64,000 nt of DNA, from positions 3,162,001-3,226,000 of the forward strand of contig NZ_CP171225.1 in assembly GCF_043226085.1 (NCBI RefSeq), read 5' to 3'. The position numbers and the translations under genes were made by a program. Positions 45,845 through 54,786 of this stretch are shown here, one piece after another. The stretch comes from Amaricoccus sp003258405 (GTDB taxonomy: Bacteria; Pseudomonadota; Alphaproteobacteria; Rhodobacterales; Rhodobacteraceae). How positions within the stretch are numbered: the first letter of the stretch is position 1; each line of letters begins with the position of its first letter. The notes beneath the pieces are model-generated. The model did not search any database. It had not been told where the DNA came from and saw only the letters and a program-made list of their open reading frames with translations.

Positions 45845-47194
45845 TTACCACGTACGCTCAAGGCGCTGACGCAGGAAGATGGCGATCGCGTTCATGACGA
45901 CCAGGAAGGCGAGCAGCACGATGATTGCGCCGGAGGCCCGCTCGACGAATGCGGGATCTGCCCGCTGGGTAAAGTTGTAGACCTGCACCGGGAGGCCGGT
46001 TGCCGGGTCGAGAAGACCACCGGGCAAGGGGCCGGGATAGTCGCGTACGAAGGCGACCATGCCGATCAGAAGCAGGGGGGCCGTTTCCCCGAGCGCCTGG
46101 GCGAGGCCGATGATCGTGCCCGTCAGGATCCCCGGCATTGCCAGCGGCAGAACGTGATGGAAGATCGACTGCATCTTCGAGGCGCCGACGCCGAGTGCGG
46201 CCTCCTTGATCGAGGGCGGCACCGATTTGAGGGAGGCGCGCGTCGAGATGATGATCGTCGGCAGGGTCATCAGCGTGAGCACGAGGCCGCCGACAATCGG
46301 CGCCGAGTTCGGCAGGTGCATGAAGTTGATGAAGATGGCGAGGCCGAGAATACCGAACACGATGGAGGGCACGGCCGCAAGGTTCGAGATGTTCACCTCG
46401 ATAACGTCCGTAATCCAGTTCTTCGGCGCGAATTCTTCCAGATAAATTGACGCGGCAACGCCAATCGGCAGCGAAAGTACAAGCACGATCAGCATCATGT
46501 AGGCCGAACCGAGAAGGGCGACACCAAGTCCGGCTGCCTCCGGGCGGTTTTCCGACGCGTCCGGATTGGTGATGAAGGCAGGGTTGAAGCGTTTGGACAT
46601 GATGCCCTGCTTCACCAGCGCATCGGCAATGTCGAGCTGCGTCGGATCAACCTTGCTGTCCGCCGCCGCGCTTTCGCGGGTAACGTTCCCCTTCAGATAC
46701 TGGTCGATCCGGGCGTTGGCGAGGAACTCGAACGCCACGGTCTTTCCGATCTCGTCGGGATGGGCGAGTACGTAATCGCGGAGTTGTGCGTTGGCCGCAC
46801 CTGAGACCATTCCGGCCAGAAGGGCAGGGGTCGCCTGGGGCACCGGGCCATCCTTCAGCTCGTTGGCAAGGCTTGCGAGCGAGTCCTTGATGAGTGGCGT
46901 GTAGCTGAACGTCATCACCTTGGCGATGTCGTCCCGGTCGCGATTGCCCTTCGGGTCGAGGACCTGCGGCGCGAGATAGATGTCGGCCCTGATGAAGGTC
47001 TGGGTGAAGGCCGGAAGACCACGCGACAGGATCGACGTGAGGAGGAGCAGAAGGGCGATCACACCGATCGCCACTGCGCCGACGCCGTAGGCCTTGAAGC
47101 GTCGTTCGGCAGCGTATCGCCGCTTGGTCAGGGCGCTCGGTTGCATCGGAGCGGGGCCGGTGTTCTGGGCGGGGTTGGTGACCGCGTCAGTCAT
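45845..47194 (-). CDS. pstA: Phosphate ABC transporter permease PstA, long form
   Basis: Membrane subunit of the phosphate importer, 449 residues against about 300 in E. coli. The extra length is an N-terminal part with one membrane helix (AYGVGAVAIGVIALLLLLTSIL) and a periplasmic domain of about 170 residues, the extension called DUF3333 in alphaproteobacterial PstA. The permease core has ISNLAAVPSIVFGILGLAIF, and the coupling loop EAALGVGASKMQSIFHHVLPLAMPGI. The start overlaps the pstC stop by 4 bases. Confidence 0.95.
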   Translation of the reverse strand: MTDAVTNPAQNTGPAPMQPSALTKRRYAAERRFKAYGVGAVAIGVIALLLLLTSILSRGLPAFTQTFIRADIYLAPQVLDPKGNRDRDDIAKVMTFSYTPLIKDSLASLANELKDGPVPQATPALLAGMVSGAANAQLRDYVLAHPDEIGKTVAFEFLANARIDQYLKGNVTRESAAADSKVDPTQLDIADALVKQGIMSKRFNPAFITNPDASENRPEAAGLGVALLGSAYMMLIVLVLSLPIGVAASIYLEEFAPKNWITDVIEVNISNLAAVPSIVFGILGLAIFINFMHLPNSAPIVGGLVLTLMTLPTIIISTRASLKSVPPSIKEAALGVGASKMQSIFHHVLPLAMPGILTGTIIGLAQALGETAPLLLIGMVAFVRDYPGPLPGGLLDPATGLPVQVYNFTQRADPAFVERASGAIIVLLAFLVVMNAIAIFLRQRLERTW

Positions 47195-48393
47195 TCGTAC
47201 TGCTCCCGGTAGCGGCGGACGATATAGAGCGCGAGCACGTTCAGCCCGAGCGTGAAGGCGAAGAGGGTGATCCCGAGGGCGAAGGCAACAAGCGTCTCGG
47301 GGGAAGCGAAGTCAGTGTCGCCGGTGAGCTGGCTCACGATCTTCACGGTGACGGTGGTCATTGCCTCGAACGGATTGAGCGACATGCGCGCCGCTGCCCC
47401 CGCACCGAGCACAACGATCATGGTTTCACCGATGGCGCGCGAGGCCGCGAGCAGGATGGCACCAACGATGCCGGGCAGGGCCGCAGGGATGACGACGCGC
47501 TTGATGGTTTCGGACTTCGTGGCGCCGAGACCGAGAGAACCATCGCGCATGGTGCGCGGCACCGCGTTGATGATGTCATCGGACAGGGACGAAACGAAGG
47601 GGATGAGCATGATGCCCATCACGAGACCGGCCGTCATCACGGACGCGCTGCTCTGACCCAGTCCGAGCGGCGATGCAAAGTAGTCGCGCAGGATCGGACC
47701 CACGGTGATGAGCGCAAAGAGACCGTAGACGATGGTCGGGATACCGGCGAGGATCTCGATGGCGGGCTTGGCCATCGAGCGGAAGCGCGGTGTGGCGTAT
47801 TCAACAAGATATATCGCCGCGAAGAGGCCGACCGGTACGGCGACCGCGAGCGCAATGAAGCTCACGTAGAGCGTTCCCCAAAGCAGCGGCAGCATGCCAA
47901 GGTTGCTGTTGCCCCGGAAGTTCGGCGACCACTCGGCACCGAAGAAGAAGCTCGTCCACGAATACTGCTGGAAGAAGCGCGCCGTCTCGAAGAGCATCGA
48001 GAGCACGATGCTGACCGTCGTCAGGATCGCGATCGACGAGGCGAGCATGAGAAGACCCAGCACCATCGCCTCGACATAGTTGCGCGCGCGGAAGTCGCGT
48101 TCGATGCGCAGGTAGGAGACGACGAATGCAGCGACGGCTGCGACCAGCACCACGCCAGGCAACACGATCGGCCCGGCAAGTGCGGGAAAGGCCGACGATG
48201 CGAGCGAGAGCCCCACAAGGACGGTCAACCCTGCCAGGAAGGTCGCGAGCGCAATCCCCCAGCCATGATAATGGGTCAAGGAGTGAAGGCTACGCAGGTC
48301 GCCGCCTGCGGCCGATATGGCCTTGTAGCGTCCGATCAGGAATCCTGCTGCAGCCAGTGCGCACAGGATCAGGAAGAGCAAGGTAGCTGACAT
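47191..48393 (-). CDS. pstC: Phosphate ABC transporter permease PstC
   Basis: Second membrane subunit of the importer, 400 residues and about 8 membrane segments, more than the 6 of E. coli PstC because of an N-terminal extension with extra helices. Core signatures are VEYATPRFRSMAKPAIEILAGIPTIVYGLFAL and the coupling loop GSLGLGATKSETIKRVVIPAALPGIVGA followed by RAIGETMIVVLGAG. It follows pstS after 72 bases and overlaps pstA. Confidence 0.95.
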   Translation of the reverse strand: MSATLLFLILCALAAAGFLIGRYKAISAAGGDLRSLHSLTHYHGWGIALATFLAGLTVLVGLSLASSAFPALAGPIVLPGVVLVAAVAAFVVSYLRIERDFRARNYVEAMVLGLLMLASSIAILTTVSIVLSMLFETARFFQQYSWTSFFFGAEWSPNFRGNSNLGMLPLLWGTLYVSFIALAVAVPVGLFAAIYLVEYATPRFRSMAKPAIEILAGIPTIVYGLFALITVGPILRDYFASPLGLGQSSASVMTAGLVMGIMLIPFVSSLSDDIINAVPRTMRDGSLGLGATKSETIKRVVIPAALPGIVGAILLAASRAIGETMIVVLGAGAAARMSLNPFEAMTTVTVKIVSQLTGDTDFASPETLVAFALGITLFAFTLGLNVLALYIVRRYREQYE

Positions 48394-48465
48394 ATCCCCA
48401 CCGCCGGTCAGTCTTCAGAGAAAGATCGGAGCGCCCCTCGCCTGAGAGGCGCCCCGGAAAGCCGG

Positions 48466-49521
48466 TCAGGAGGGGCTTTCGTCCATGGTCTTTTCGTCGG
48501 CGATCAGGGCCTGCGTTTCGGCAAGGGCCGGATCGGAGACGAGACCGTACGCCGCGAGCGGGCCGTCCGGGCCGGCAACCGCGTCGGAGACGAAGAACTC
48601 GGCGTATTCCTTGAGGCCGGGGATCACACCGATGTGCGCCTTCTTGACGTAGAAGTAGAGCGGACGGGACACCGGATAGTCGCCGGAGGCGATGGTCTCG
48701 GTCGACGGCGTCACGCCAGACATCGTCGCAACCTTCAGCTTGTCGGTGTTGTTTTCGTAGAAGGCGAGGCCGAAGACCCCGACGCCGTTCGGATCGGATT
48801 CGATGCGGGCGAGAGTTTCGGTGTAGTCGCCGTCGATGTCGACGGAAGCGCCATCGGTGCGGATCGCCATGCAGGAGGCTTCCGCGGCATCTTCGTCGCC
48901 GCCGTTGATCTCGAGGATCTTGGCCATGGCGCCCGATTCTTCGCAGCCCGCGAGGATGACCTTTTCCTCGAAGACTTCGCGGGTGCCGTGCTTGGTGCCG
49001 GGGATGAAGGTGAGGATCGGCGCATCCGGGAGCGAAGCGTCAACCGCCGACCAGGACGTATTCGGGTTCGCGACCATCTTGCCGTCGACCGGAAGTTCGG
49101 CGGCGAGTGCGGTATACCACTCGGCGGGCGTGAACGCGTCGAAGGCCGGGCCGTCGCTCTTCGAGGCGAAGACGATGCCGTCGTAGCCGATGCGGACTTC
49201 GATGATGTCGGTCACGCCAGCGGCGGCACAGGCTTCGATTTCGCCCGGCTTGATCTTGCGCGAAGCGTTGGCGATGTCGATGGTGTTCTCGCCCACGCCT
49301 TCGCAGAACTTCTTCAGGCCAGCCGAAGAGCCGCCCGATTCAACCACCGGGGTGGGAAAGTCGAAGTTCTCGCCGAACGCTTCTGCCACGATCGAGGCGT
49401 AAGGCAGCACGGTCGAGGAGCCGGCGATCTGGATCTGGTCGCGCGACTGCGCGAAGGCCGAGGGTGCGGCGGCAACGAGAAGGGCTGCGGCGGCCGCGCC
49501 AGCATACAAGCCGGATTTCAT
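48466..49521 (-). CDS. pstS: Phosphate-binding periplasmic protein PstS
   Basis: Captures phosphate for PstCAB. The 351-residue product has a Sec signal peptide (cleavage after APSAFA, residues 19-24) and IQIAGSSTVLPYASIVAEAF with the GSST phosphate loop, GGSSAGLKKFCEG, and IANASRKIKPGE, as in the larger PstS forms of alphaproteobacteria. First gene of the operon, downstream of a PHO box. Confidence 0.95.
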   Translation of the reverse strand: MKSGLYAGAAAAALLVAAAPSAFAQSRDQIQIAGSSTVLPYASIVAEAFGENFDFPTPVVESGGSSAGLKKFCEGVGENTIDIANASRKIKPGEIEACAAAGVTDIIEVRIGYDGIVFASKSDGPAFDAFTPAEWYTALAAELPVDGKMVANPNTSWSAVDASLPDAPILTFIPGTKHGTREVFEEKVILAGCEESGAMAKILEINGGDEDAAEASCMAIRTDGASVDIDGDYTETLARIESDPNGVGVFGLAFYENNTDKLKVATMSGVTPSTETIASGDYPVSRPLYFYVKKAHIGVIPGLKEYAEFFVSDAVAGPDGPLAAYGLVSDPALAETQALIADEKTMDESPS

Positions 49522-49625
49522 ATTCTATCCTCTCTGACGTTAGGGTCCGTGTCAGGTTTTCATGAAGAAGCGGGGCCGCTTGGACCCCAGCATTCCGACG
49601 CTCACCATAGGTACGAGTGGCGACG

Positions 49626-49659
49626 CTTATATTTCAGAACATTGTCCGTTTTATGACGG
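49626..49659 (-). promoter_or_regulatory. PHO box and -10 element of the pst operon
   Basis: On the minus strand CCGTCATAAAACGGACAA (49659-49642) agrees with the 18-base PhoB consensus at 14 positions, including a perfect GTCATAAAAC core. TATAAG at 49631-49626 follows after 10 bases, the usual distance at which PhoB replaces the -35 contact. It lies 105-138 bases before the pstS ATG. This predicts induction on phosphate limitation by a PhoR-PhoB system not in this window. Confidence 0.75.
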
Positions 49660-49807
49660 ATTAAGCATATGATTCATATGGGGAAATATTTTTTCCACGA
49701 CGCAGATGCGGCTTCCGCGCATGAATGCAACACGCAAGGGTTGTCATATGTGATGCTGCGGATGGAAGCATCCCGAGAAGCGCGACGCAGCCCGCTGCAG
49801 GCGTCGG

Positions 49808-49823
49808 CTAACGAATGGCTAAC
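49808..49823 (+). promoter_or_regulatory. CtrA-like site upstream of the transglycosylase
   Basis: CTAA-N7-CTAAC (49808-49823) differs from the CtrA consensus TTAA-N7-TTAAC by the first base of each half. It is part of an 11-bp direct repeat and lies 45 bases upstream of the start codon. Weak on its own, but a consensus site exists in the same locus at 60420. Confidence 0.35.
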
Positions 49824-49867
49824 CAATGCGGCCTACCTCCTCTTCTGGTTTTCGCGGAGGCGAACCC

Positions 49868-50662
49868 ATGAATCGTCGCTCGAGTCGGCTGTGCAAGGCA
49901 GTTGTAATCGTTTGTGTTTCCGGCTTCCTGCTTCCGCAGGGCACCCGGGCGGAGACAATCGACAGGGATTCGGCGCTCTGCGAACGCGCGGTGGTTGAAG
50001 GCGCGCGAATGACCGGCGTGCCTCAGGAAATCCTTCATGCCATTACGCTCACCGAGACCGGACGAGAGAAAGCTGGCCGCATGCGTCCCTGGCCGTGGGC
50101 GATCAACCGGGAAGGGGAGGGGCGCTGGTCCCGCAATCGTGCGGAAGCCCTGGCCTTCGCGCGAGAGAGCCTGGCGGCGGGCCGCACGAGCTTCGACGTG
50201 GGGTGTTTCCAGATCAATTATCGCTGGCATGGTCAGCATTTCGACTCTCTCGAACAGATGTTCGATCCGATCGCCGGGGCGGTCTATGCCGGCATGTTCC
50301 TGCGCGATCTCCATGCCGAGACGGGGAACTGGTCGAAGGCCGCGGGGTTCTATCATTCCCGCACACCTGACCTGTCTGTCATCTACCAGGCCCGATTCGA
50401 CCGCATTCTCGAGGGGATCGCACATGAAGCGCCGCTCGTCGTGCGTGCAGATGCGGCTTCAAAGACCAGGCGAAGCCGCCTGCGCCTGTCGAAGAAGCCG
50501 CTGATCATCAATATCGCGCCAAAGCCCACCGATGCCGAAGCGCCCGAGGTGCGCCGGGAAGAGCATGTCGCAGGAGAAATGCCGCCATTCGTGCCGGCGG
50601 CTGCCTATCCGCTGGGTCTTGTCGCGCCGGCGGCGCGAGTCCGGCCAGGTGGCATCTTCTGA
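49868..50662 (+). CDS. Lytic transglycosylase (SLT domain), exported
   Basis: Murein-cleaving enzyme of 264 residues with a signal peptide (VVIVCVSGFLLPQGTRA). The catalytic Glu is in AITLTETG, followed by PWPWAINREGEGRW, FDVGCFQINYRWHG and the YAGMFLRDLH and AAGFYHSRTP stretches, the Slt/family-1 pattern. The start ATG at 49868 has GGAGG 8 bases upstream. The C-terminal 70 residues are basic then Pro/Ala-rich and unlike a known domain. Its place just before the Tad pilus genes suggests it opens the cell wall for pilus assembly (inference). Confidence 0.88.
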   Translation: MNRRSSRLCKAVVIVCVSGFLLPQGTRAETIDRDSALCERAVVEGARMTGVPQEILHAITLTETGREKAGRMRPWPWAINREGEGRWSRNRAEALAFARESLAAGRTSFDVGCFQINYRWHGQHFDSLEQMFDPIAGAVYAGMFLRDLHAETGNWSKAAGFYHSRTPDLSVIYQARFDRILEGIAHEAPLVVRADAASKTRRSRLRLSKKPLIINIAPKPTDAEAPEVRREEHVAGEMPPFVPAAAYPLGLVAPAARVRPGGIF

Positions 50663-50747
50663 GCTCGATTTACGCCCGCTAAACGGGCGCGCCGGAAGCT
50701 GAGTGCGCTCACGGAAAGGATTCGGTGCGCAAACCTCCTTGCGTGTC

Positions 50748-50981
50748 ATGATGAGCCGGAATGCGGAGCGGCAAACGCCTATCCGCCGATTTCCTGATGC
50801 CGGACAGGGCCGGGATGTCTTGCCGAGCGGCGAGGCGGGGGCAACCGCGGTCGAATGAGTGCTGCATTGTGGCCTGATCGCCGTGGTTCTGGTGGGCGCG
50901 ATGGCGCTGACGGGTTCGAGCGTCGATGCTCCTTTCTCCATGGTGCAAGCATCCATCCGAAGCACAATTCAGCCCGCCTGA
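50748..50981 (+). pseudogene. Broken Flp pilin gene with in-frame stop
   Basis: The frame reads MMSRNAERQ ... GEAGATAVE, then TGA (50856-50858) at the place of the conserved Tyr, and continues without frameshift as VLHCGLIAVVLVGAMAL ... ASIRSTIQPA-stop. GATAVE followed by a GLIAVV-type hydrophobic helix is the cleavage and assembly signature of Flp pilins, as in the intact gene 248 bases downstream (GATAIEYGLLAALIAVV). The stop lies in the most conserved part, so a functional pilin cannot form unless the TGA is read through. Several other conserved positions (G, A) are also altered. Confidence 0.75.
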
Positions 50982-51228
50982 AGCGAGTAAGGCACTTTTT
51001 GCATCGGCATGGGTATGGCGTCTGAGGAGGCGTGTCACTGCGCAACGACGTCGCGGAACTGATCCACATATGATCCTGCGTATTTAACGCATTCTCAATT
51101 GTTGAAAGCACAAATTCGCCCAACCGGACGCAGAGGACGGTTGTTTAGTTCGAAGTGACAGAGAGAGCAGGGCGCTCGGCGTTCCAACGGGCCGGAAGGC
51201 CAAGATCCAGATAGCAGGAGTTTATGTC

Positions 51229-51474
51229 ATGATTGACTTCAAGCGTGTCTTCCCGCGTCTCGCGCGGAATGACGACGGGGCAACGGCGATCGAATACGGC
51301 CTTCTCGCCGCACTGATTGCCGTTGTTATTATCGCCGCGCTAAGCGGAATTGGCGAACAGTTGCAAGGCACCTTCCAGAAGGTCGAGGCTGAACTGAAGA
51401 GCGCCAACGACAGCAGCAGCGGCGGCGGTACGGGCGGTGGCGCGACGACGCCCGACACCGGTGACGGCGGCTGA
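51229..51474 (+). CDS. flp: Flp-family type IVb pilin
   Basis: Major subunit of the Tad pilus, 81 residues. The prepilin leader of 17 residues ends with DDG; cleavage before A18 gives the mature start ATAIEYGLLAALIAVVII with E22 at +5 and Y23 next to it, the Flp motif. The mature part is followed by a Ser/Gly/Thr-rich tail (NDSSSGGGTGGGATTPDT) not seen in short Flp pilins. It is the first intact gene of the Tad locus; 152 non-coding bases separate it from cpaB, as often found behind a highly expressed pilin. Confidence 0.95.
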   Translation: MIDFKRVFPRLARNDDGATAIEYGLLAALIAVVIIAALSGIGEQLQGTFQKVEAELKSANDSSSGGGTGGGATTPDTGDGG

Positions 51475-51626
51475 TTTTCGTTCGCTTTGAACCAGGCTGC
51501 GCCGGGCAATGGAGTCCGGTGCAGGTCCGTCGCAGAACCGGGACTGATGCGCCTTCGTACGCGGTTCCAAGACGCCGCTCGCGTGAGGGCGGACGGTCCA
51601 CACAAAGCATGAAGGCCTGACATTAA

Positions 51627-52715
51627 ATGCGCATTCTGCTCCTCTTATGCGCGGCTGTGGCCGCTGCGCTTGGTGCCGGCCTTTTTCTTTTCACCGGCCG
51701 CGAGGCTCCGAGCATGCCGACGCAGGCACCAGTTGCCCAGGTCGCGCCGGTTCCCGCGACCGTGGATGTCTACACGGCCGACATGCGTCTTCCCGCAGGC
51801 ACATTTCTCGTGAATGTCGGCCTCGGCCGGACAACCATGGAGCGTGGCAGCGTCACGGATGACATGATTGTCGCGGACCAGTCAGGACGCGAATTCCTGA
51901 AGCGCGGGGTCGTTTCACAGACAATTGCCAAGGGTGCTCCGATCCAGCGCTCTTCCGTGATCCATCCTGGCGATCGGGGGTTTCTCGCGGCCGTGCTTCC
52001 CGCGGGCAAGCGGGCAATTTCCATCGAGATCACCGAGGTTGCCGGTGTGAGCGGCCTGGCCCTGCCGGGGGACCATGTTGACCTGATCCTCACCTATGAG
52101 ATCACAGCCGAACAGGGCGACTTCGAGCGAGACATCCACGCAAGTGAGACGGTGGTGCGTGACATCCGGGTTCTCGCGCTCGATCAGCGTCTCCAGGCGG
52201 CCGATCAGTCTCTCGACAAGAACGGTCAGCCGGTTCCGCCGCCTGTCGCGAGCACGGCCACGCTGGAAGTGACGCCGCATCAGGCTGAAATGATCTCGCT
52301 TGCGGCCCAGCTCGGAACGCTCTCGCTTGCACTCAATTCCGCACAGGACGGAGCGCAAAGAGGAGATGTGGCGCCCTCGATGGACCTCATGTCCGGCGGC
52401 GAAGGCGGCCTTGATACGTTGATGGGGCCGATCCTGCGCAGCCAGCCCGAGGGCGAGGCCGTGCGCGATGCAGGCCTTTCCGTGGCCCAGCGGCCGCTCA
52501 CGATGGACACGGATGTCACCTCCCTGCTCGCGCGGTTGATGGAGGATGCGAAGGATCACAAGCTCGACGCGATCCCGCGCCTCAACAAGGTCGAATTTGT
52601 TCAGGTTGTGCGTGGTGCCCGCGGCGGCGCGGTCCGCATCGGCAAGACCGATCTCGAAAAGGTCGGCGGGGAAGAAGATTCCGCGGAAGAGACCACACCC
52701 GTCCAGAAGGACTAG
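51627..52715 (+). CDS. cpaB: Flp pilus assembly protein CpaB (RcpC)
   Basis: Periplasmic/inner-membrane component of the Tad system that stabilises the secretin. The 362-residue product has one N-terminal helix (ILLLLCAAVAAALGAGLFLF), an SAF-like domain (DMRLPAGTFL ... QTIAKGAPIQRSSV) and the RcpC domain with AISIEITEVAGVSGLALPGDHVDLILTYE and the ATLEVTPHQAEMISLAAQLGTLSLALN segment. It is followed 9 bases later by cpaC. Confidence 0.93.
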   Translation: MRILLLLCAAVAAALGAGLFLFTGREAPSMPTQAPVAQVAPVPATVDVYTADMRLPAGTFLVNVGLGRTTMERGSVTDDMIVADQSGREFLKRGVVSQTIAKGAPIQRSSVIHPGDRGFLAAVLPAGKRAISIEITEVAGVSGLALPGDHVDLILTYEITAEQGDFERDIHASETVVRDIRVLALDQRLQAADQSLDKNGQPVPPPVASTATLEVTPHQAEMISLAAQLGTLSLALNSAQDGAQRGDVAPSMDLMSGGEGGLDTLMGPILRSQPEGEAVRDAGLSVAQRPLTMDTDVTSLLARLMEDAKDHKLDAIPRLNKVEFVQVVRGARGGAVRIGKTDLEKVGGEEDSAEETTPVQKD

Positions 52716-52724
52716 GACATAGGC

Positions 52725-54095
52725 ATGAAAGGTGCAGAGATGACCCGTTGGCGAGGATGTCTTGCCGCCCTGATCGGGGCGCTCCTGATGCTGACCTTCC
52801 AGACCGTGCATGCCGAGGGCAATTTCGAACTCGTGCAGCCCGAAACGACGAAATCCATTTCGCTCGTGGTGGGGACGGGCCAGCTCATCCGCGTGGATAC
52901 GGATTTCACAAGCCTGTTCGTCGCCAATCCCGAGGTGGCGGATATCGAGGTGAAGTCGCCGCGTCTGCTCTATCTGACGGGCGTGGGCGTGGGAGAAACG
53001 ACACTCTTTGCAGTGGACGAGGCCGACAACGTGCTCATGTCCGCCGTGATCCGCGTGACACACAACACTGGCGCGCTGCAGCGGGGCATCGGCCGCATCG
53101 CACCGGGCCAGTCGGTCACGGCAACGACCGTAGACCAGTCGCTCGTGCTGACGGGCACAGTGCAATCTCCGCAGGAAGCAACCGACATCATGAATGTCGC
53201 CGCCCAGTTCGTGGATGATGCGTCGCAGGTGGTGAACCGCCTCAACATCGCGACGCCCACACAGGTCAACCTCCAGGTCCGTATCGCGGAGGTGAACCGC
53301 AAGGTGGATCGCCAACTCGGGATCCGCTGGGGTGCGATCAACGTGAATTCCGGGGGCACGCGTATCGGGTTCTTTGGCGGCGCGCTCGCGGAGGATGGCT
53401 ACGACGTCGGTGTGAGCACGGGCGGCTCGACCTTCAATGTGGACGTCCTGCTCCGGGCGCTGGCCGAGGAGGGAATGGTCACGATCCTCGCCGAGCCAAA
53501 TCTCACTGCGCGCTCCGGCGAGGCCGCAAATTTCCTCGCGGGTGGCGAATACCCCTATGCCGTTCGGCAGGATGATCAGAACACGATCTACTTCAAGGAT
53601 TACGGCATTGGCCTCGCCTTCACGCCGACGGTGATCGACCAGACCCGCATCAGCCTCAAGGTGCAGACCGAGGTGAGCGATCTGGATTTCTCTCACCGGG
53701 AAAACTACCCCTCGCTTATCACACGGCGGGCGGACACGACCGTCGACCTTGCGAGCGGGCAGAGCTTCGCGATCGCCGGGCTCATGCAGAACAGCACATC
53801 GCAGGATGAGAGCCGTGTGCCCGGTCTCGGCCAGATCCCGGTGCTAGGCGCACTCTTCAAGTCCACCGGCTTCAATCGCGGGCAGACCGAGCTGGTCATT
53901 ATCGTTACGCCGATCATCGTGAAGCCGACGGACGCGAGCCGCATTGCCACGCCGGTCGACAGATATGTGCCGCCGAACGATTTCGAGCGCATTCTCTTTG
54001 GCCGCTTCTCGGGCAATTCCACCCAGGTGAAACAGGTCGAGAACCGCATCGGCAGCCGTAGGCTCTACGGCTCCTCCGGCTTCGTGTTCGAGTGA
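52725..54095 (+). CDS. cpaC: Tad pilus secretin CpaC (RcpA)
   Basis: Outer-membrane channel of the Tad pilus, 456 residues. A signal peptide (ALIGALLMLTFQTVHA) is followed by the pilus-assembly N domain (GQLIRVDTDFTSLFVANPEVADIEV), a BON-like segment with VLTGTVQSPQEATDIMNVA, and the secretin core (LLRALAEEGMVTILAEPNLTARSGEAANFLAGGEYPYAV ... QSFAIAGLMQNSTSQDESRVPGLGQIPVLGALFKS). Start at 52725 or 52740. The stop overlaps the region before cpaD. Confidence 0.95.
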   Translation: MKGAEMTRWRGCLAALIGALLMLTFQTVHAEGNFELVQPETTKSISLVVGTGQLIRVDTDFTSLFVANPEVADIEVKSPRLLYLTGVGVGETTLFAVDEADNVLMSAVIRVTHNTGALQRGIGRIAPGQSVTATTVDQSLVLTGTVQSPQEATDIMNVAAQFVDDASQVVNRLNIATPTQVNLQVRIAEVNRKVDRQLGIRWGAINVNSGGTRIGFFGGALAEDGYDVGVSTGGSTFNVDVLLRALAEEGMVTILAEPNLTARSGEAANFLAGGEYPYAVRQDDQNTIYFKDYGIGLAFTPTVIDQTRISLKVQTEVSDLDFSHRENYPSLITRRADTTVDLASGQSFAIAGLMQNSTSQDESRVPGLGQIPVLGALFKSTGFNRGQTELVIIVTPIIVKPTDASRIATPVDRYVPPNDFERILFGRFSGNSTQVKQVENRIGSRRLYGSSGFVFE

Positions 54096-54103
54096 GGCGT
54101 GCC

Positions 54104-54769
54104 ATGAGCATTCTCCGAACACGTATCAGATCAGGCCGGCAGGCATCCGGCGTCCTTGCTGCACTTGCCTGTGCCGCCGCGCTTGCCGGCTGCACCTACC
54201 AGCCGGGCAATCACATGATGGCCGAATACCGCGCGGATCCATCGGAAGTTCAGCAGGATCTGTTCTTCCAGCCGGGCCGGCCCGAACTCGCCCGGGGCGA
54301 AGGTGCGCGGCTCGATGCGACGCTCCGCTCTCTCGTGTTGCGGCCGAGTGACGATGTCATCGTGAACATGCCCTCCAGCGGGTCGGAGGTCATCGATCAG
54401 CGCCGGGTCGGGATTGTCCGCAAGACGCTGTCATGGACCCCGGCACGGGTTCTGGTCGTGGCTCGGCCCGGCTTCACGCTCGCCAGCCACAATCCAGACA
54501 CGGCGCTCGTACAGGTCATGCGCTATGGACGTGTCAGGGTTCTTTGCCCAAGCAACGGCGTCGATTTCACGGATGATGCCTTCAACCGGAATGCGCTCGA
54601 TATCGGTTGCAGCAACGCGCTGAATCGCGCGGGCATGGTGGCGGAGGCCCGCGATCTGACGATGCCGGAAGAACTGGATCAGGGCGGAGCATCTGCGGCT
54701 ATCCGGGCGGTGGAAACCGAGCGGCGTGGACGGGTCCAGAAAACCGTGGTGCGGAGCATCGTCGAATAG
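54104..54769 (+). CDS. cpaD: Tad pilus lipoprotein CpaD
   Basis: Outer-membrane lipoprotein of the Tad apparatus, 221 residues from the ATG at 54104, which has GAGG upstream; a GTG at 54092 overlapping the cpaC stop is the alternative. The lipobox is ALAGC followed by TYQPGNH. The OmpA/CpaD-like body contains RRVGIVRKTL and the paired cysteines in VLCPSNGVDF and DIGCSNALN, as in CpaD proteins. It is 17 bases before cpaE. Confidence 0.85.
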   Translation: MSILRTRIRSGRQASGVLAALACAAALAGCTYQPGNHMMAEYRADPSEVQQDLFFQPGRPELARGEGARLDATLRSLVLRPSDDVIVNMPSSGSEVIDQRRVGIVRKTLSWTPARVLVVARPGFTLASHNPDTALVQVMRYGRVRVLCPSNGVDFTDDAFNRNALDIGCSNALNRAGMVAEARDLTMPEELDQGGASAAIRAVETERRGRVQKTVVRSIVE

Positions 54770-54786
54770 GTTCGGAGGAGAGTGAC

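Larger units (their letters stand above)
49522..49867. other. Intergenic region pstS / lytic transglycosylase (346 bp)
   Basis: Divergent gap without a credible gene. It holds the pst promoter with PHO box (49626-49659) and, nearer the transglycosylase, the tandem element GGCTAACGAAT-GGCTAACCAAT (49806-49827). The middle is A/T-rich. A short open frame at 49669-49998 runs into the transglycosylase in another frame and is not convincing. Confidence 0.5.
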
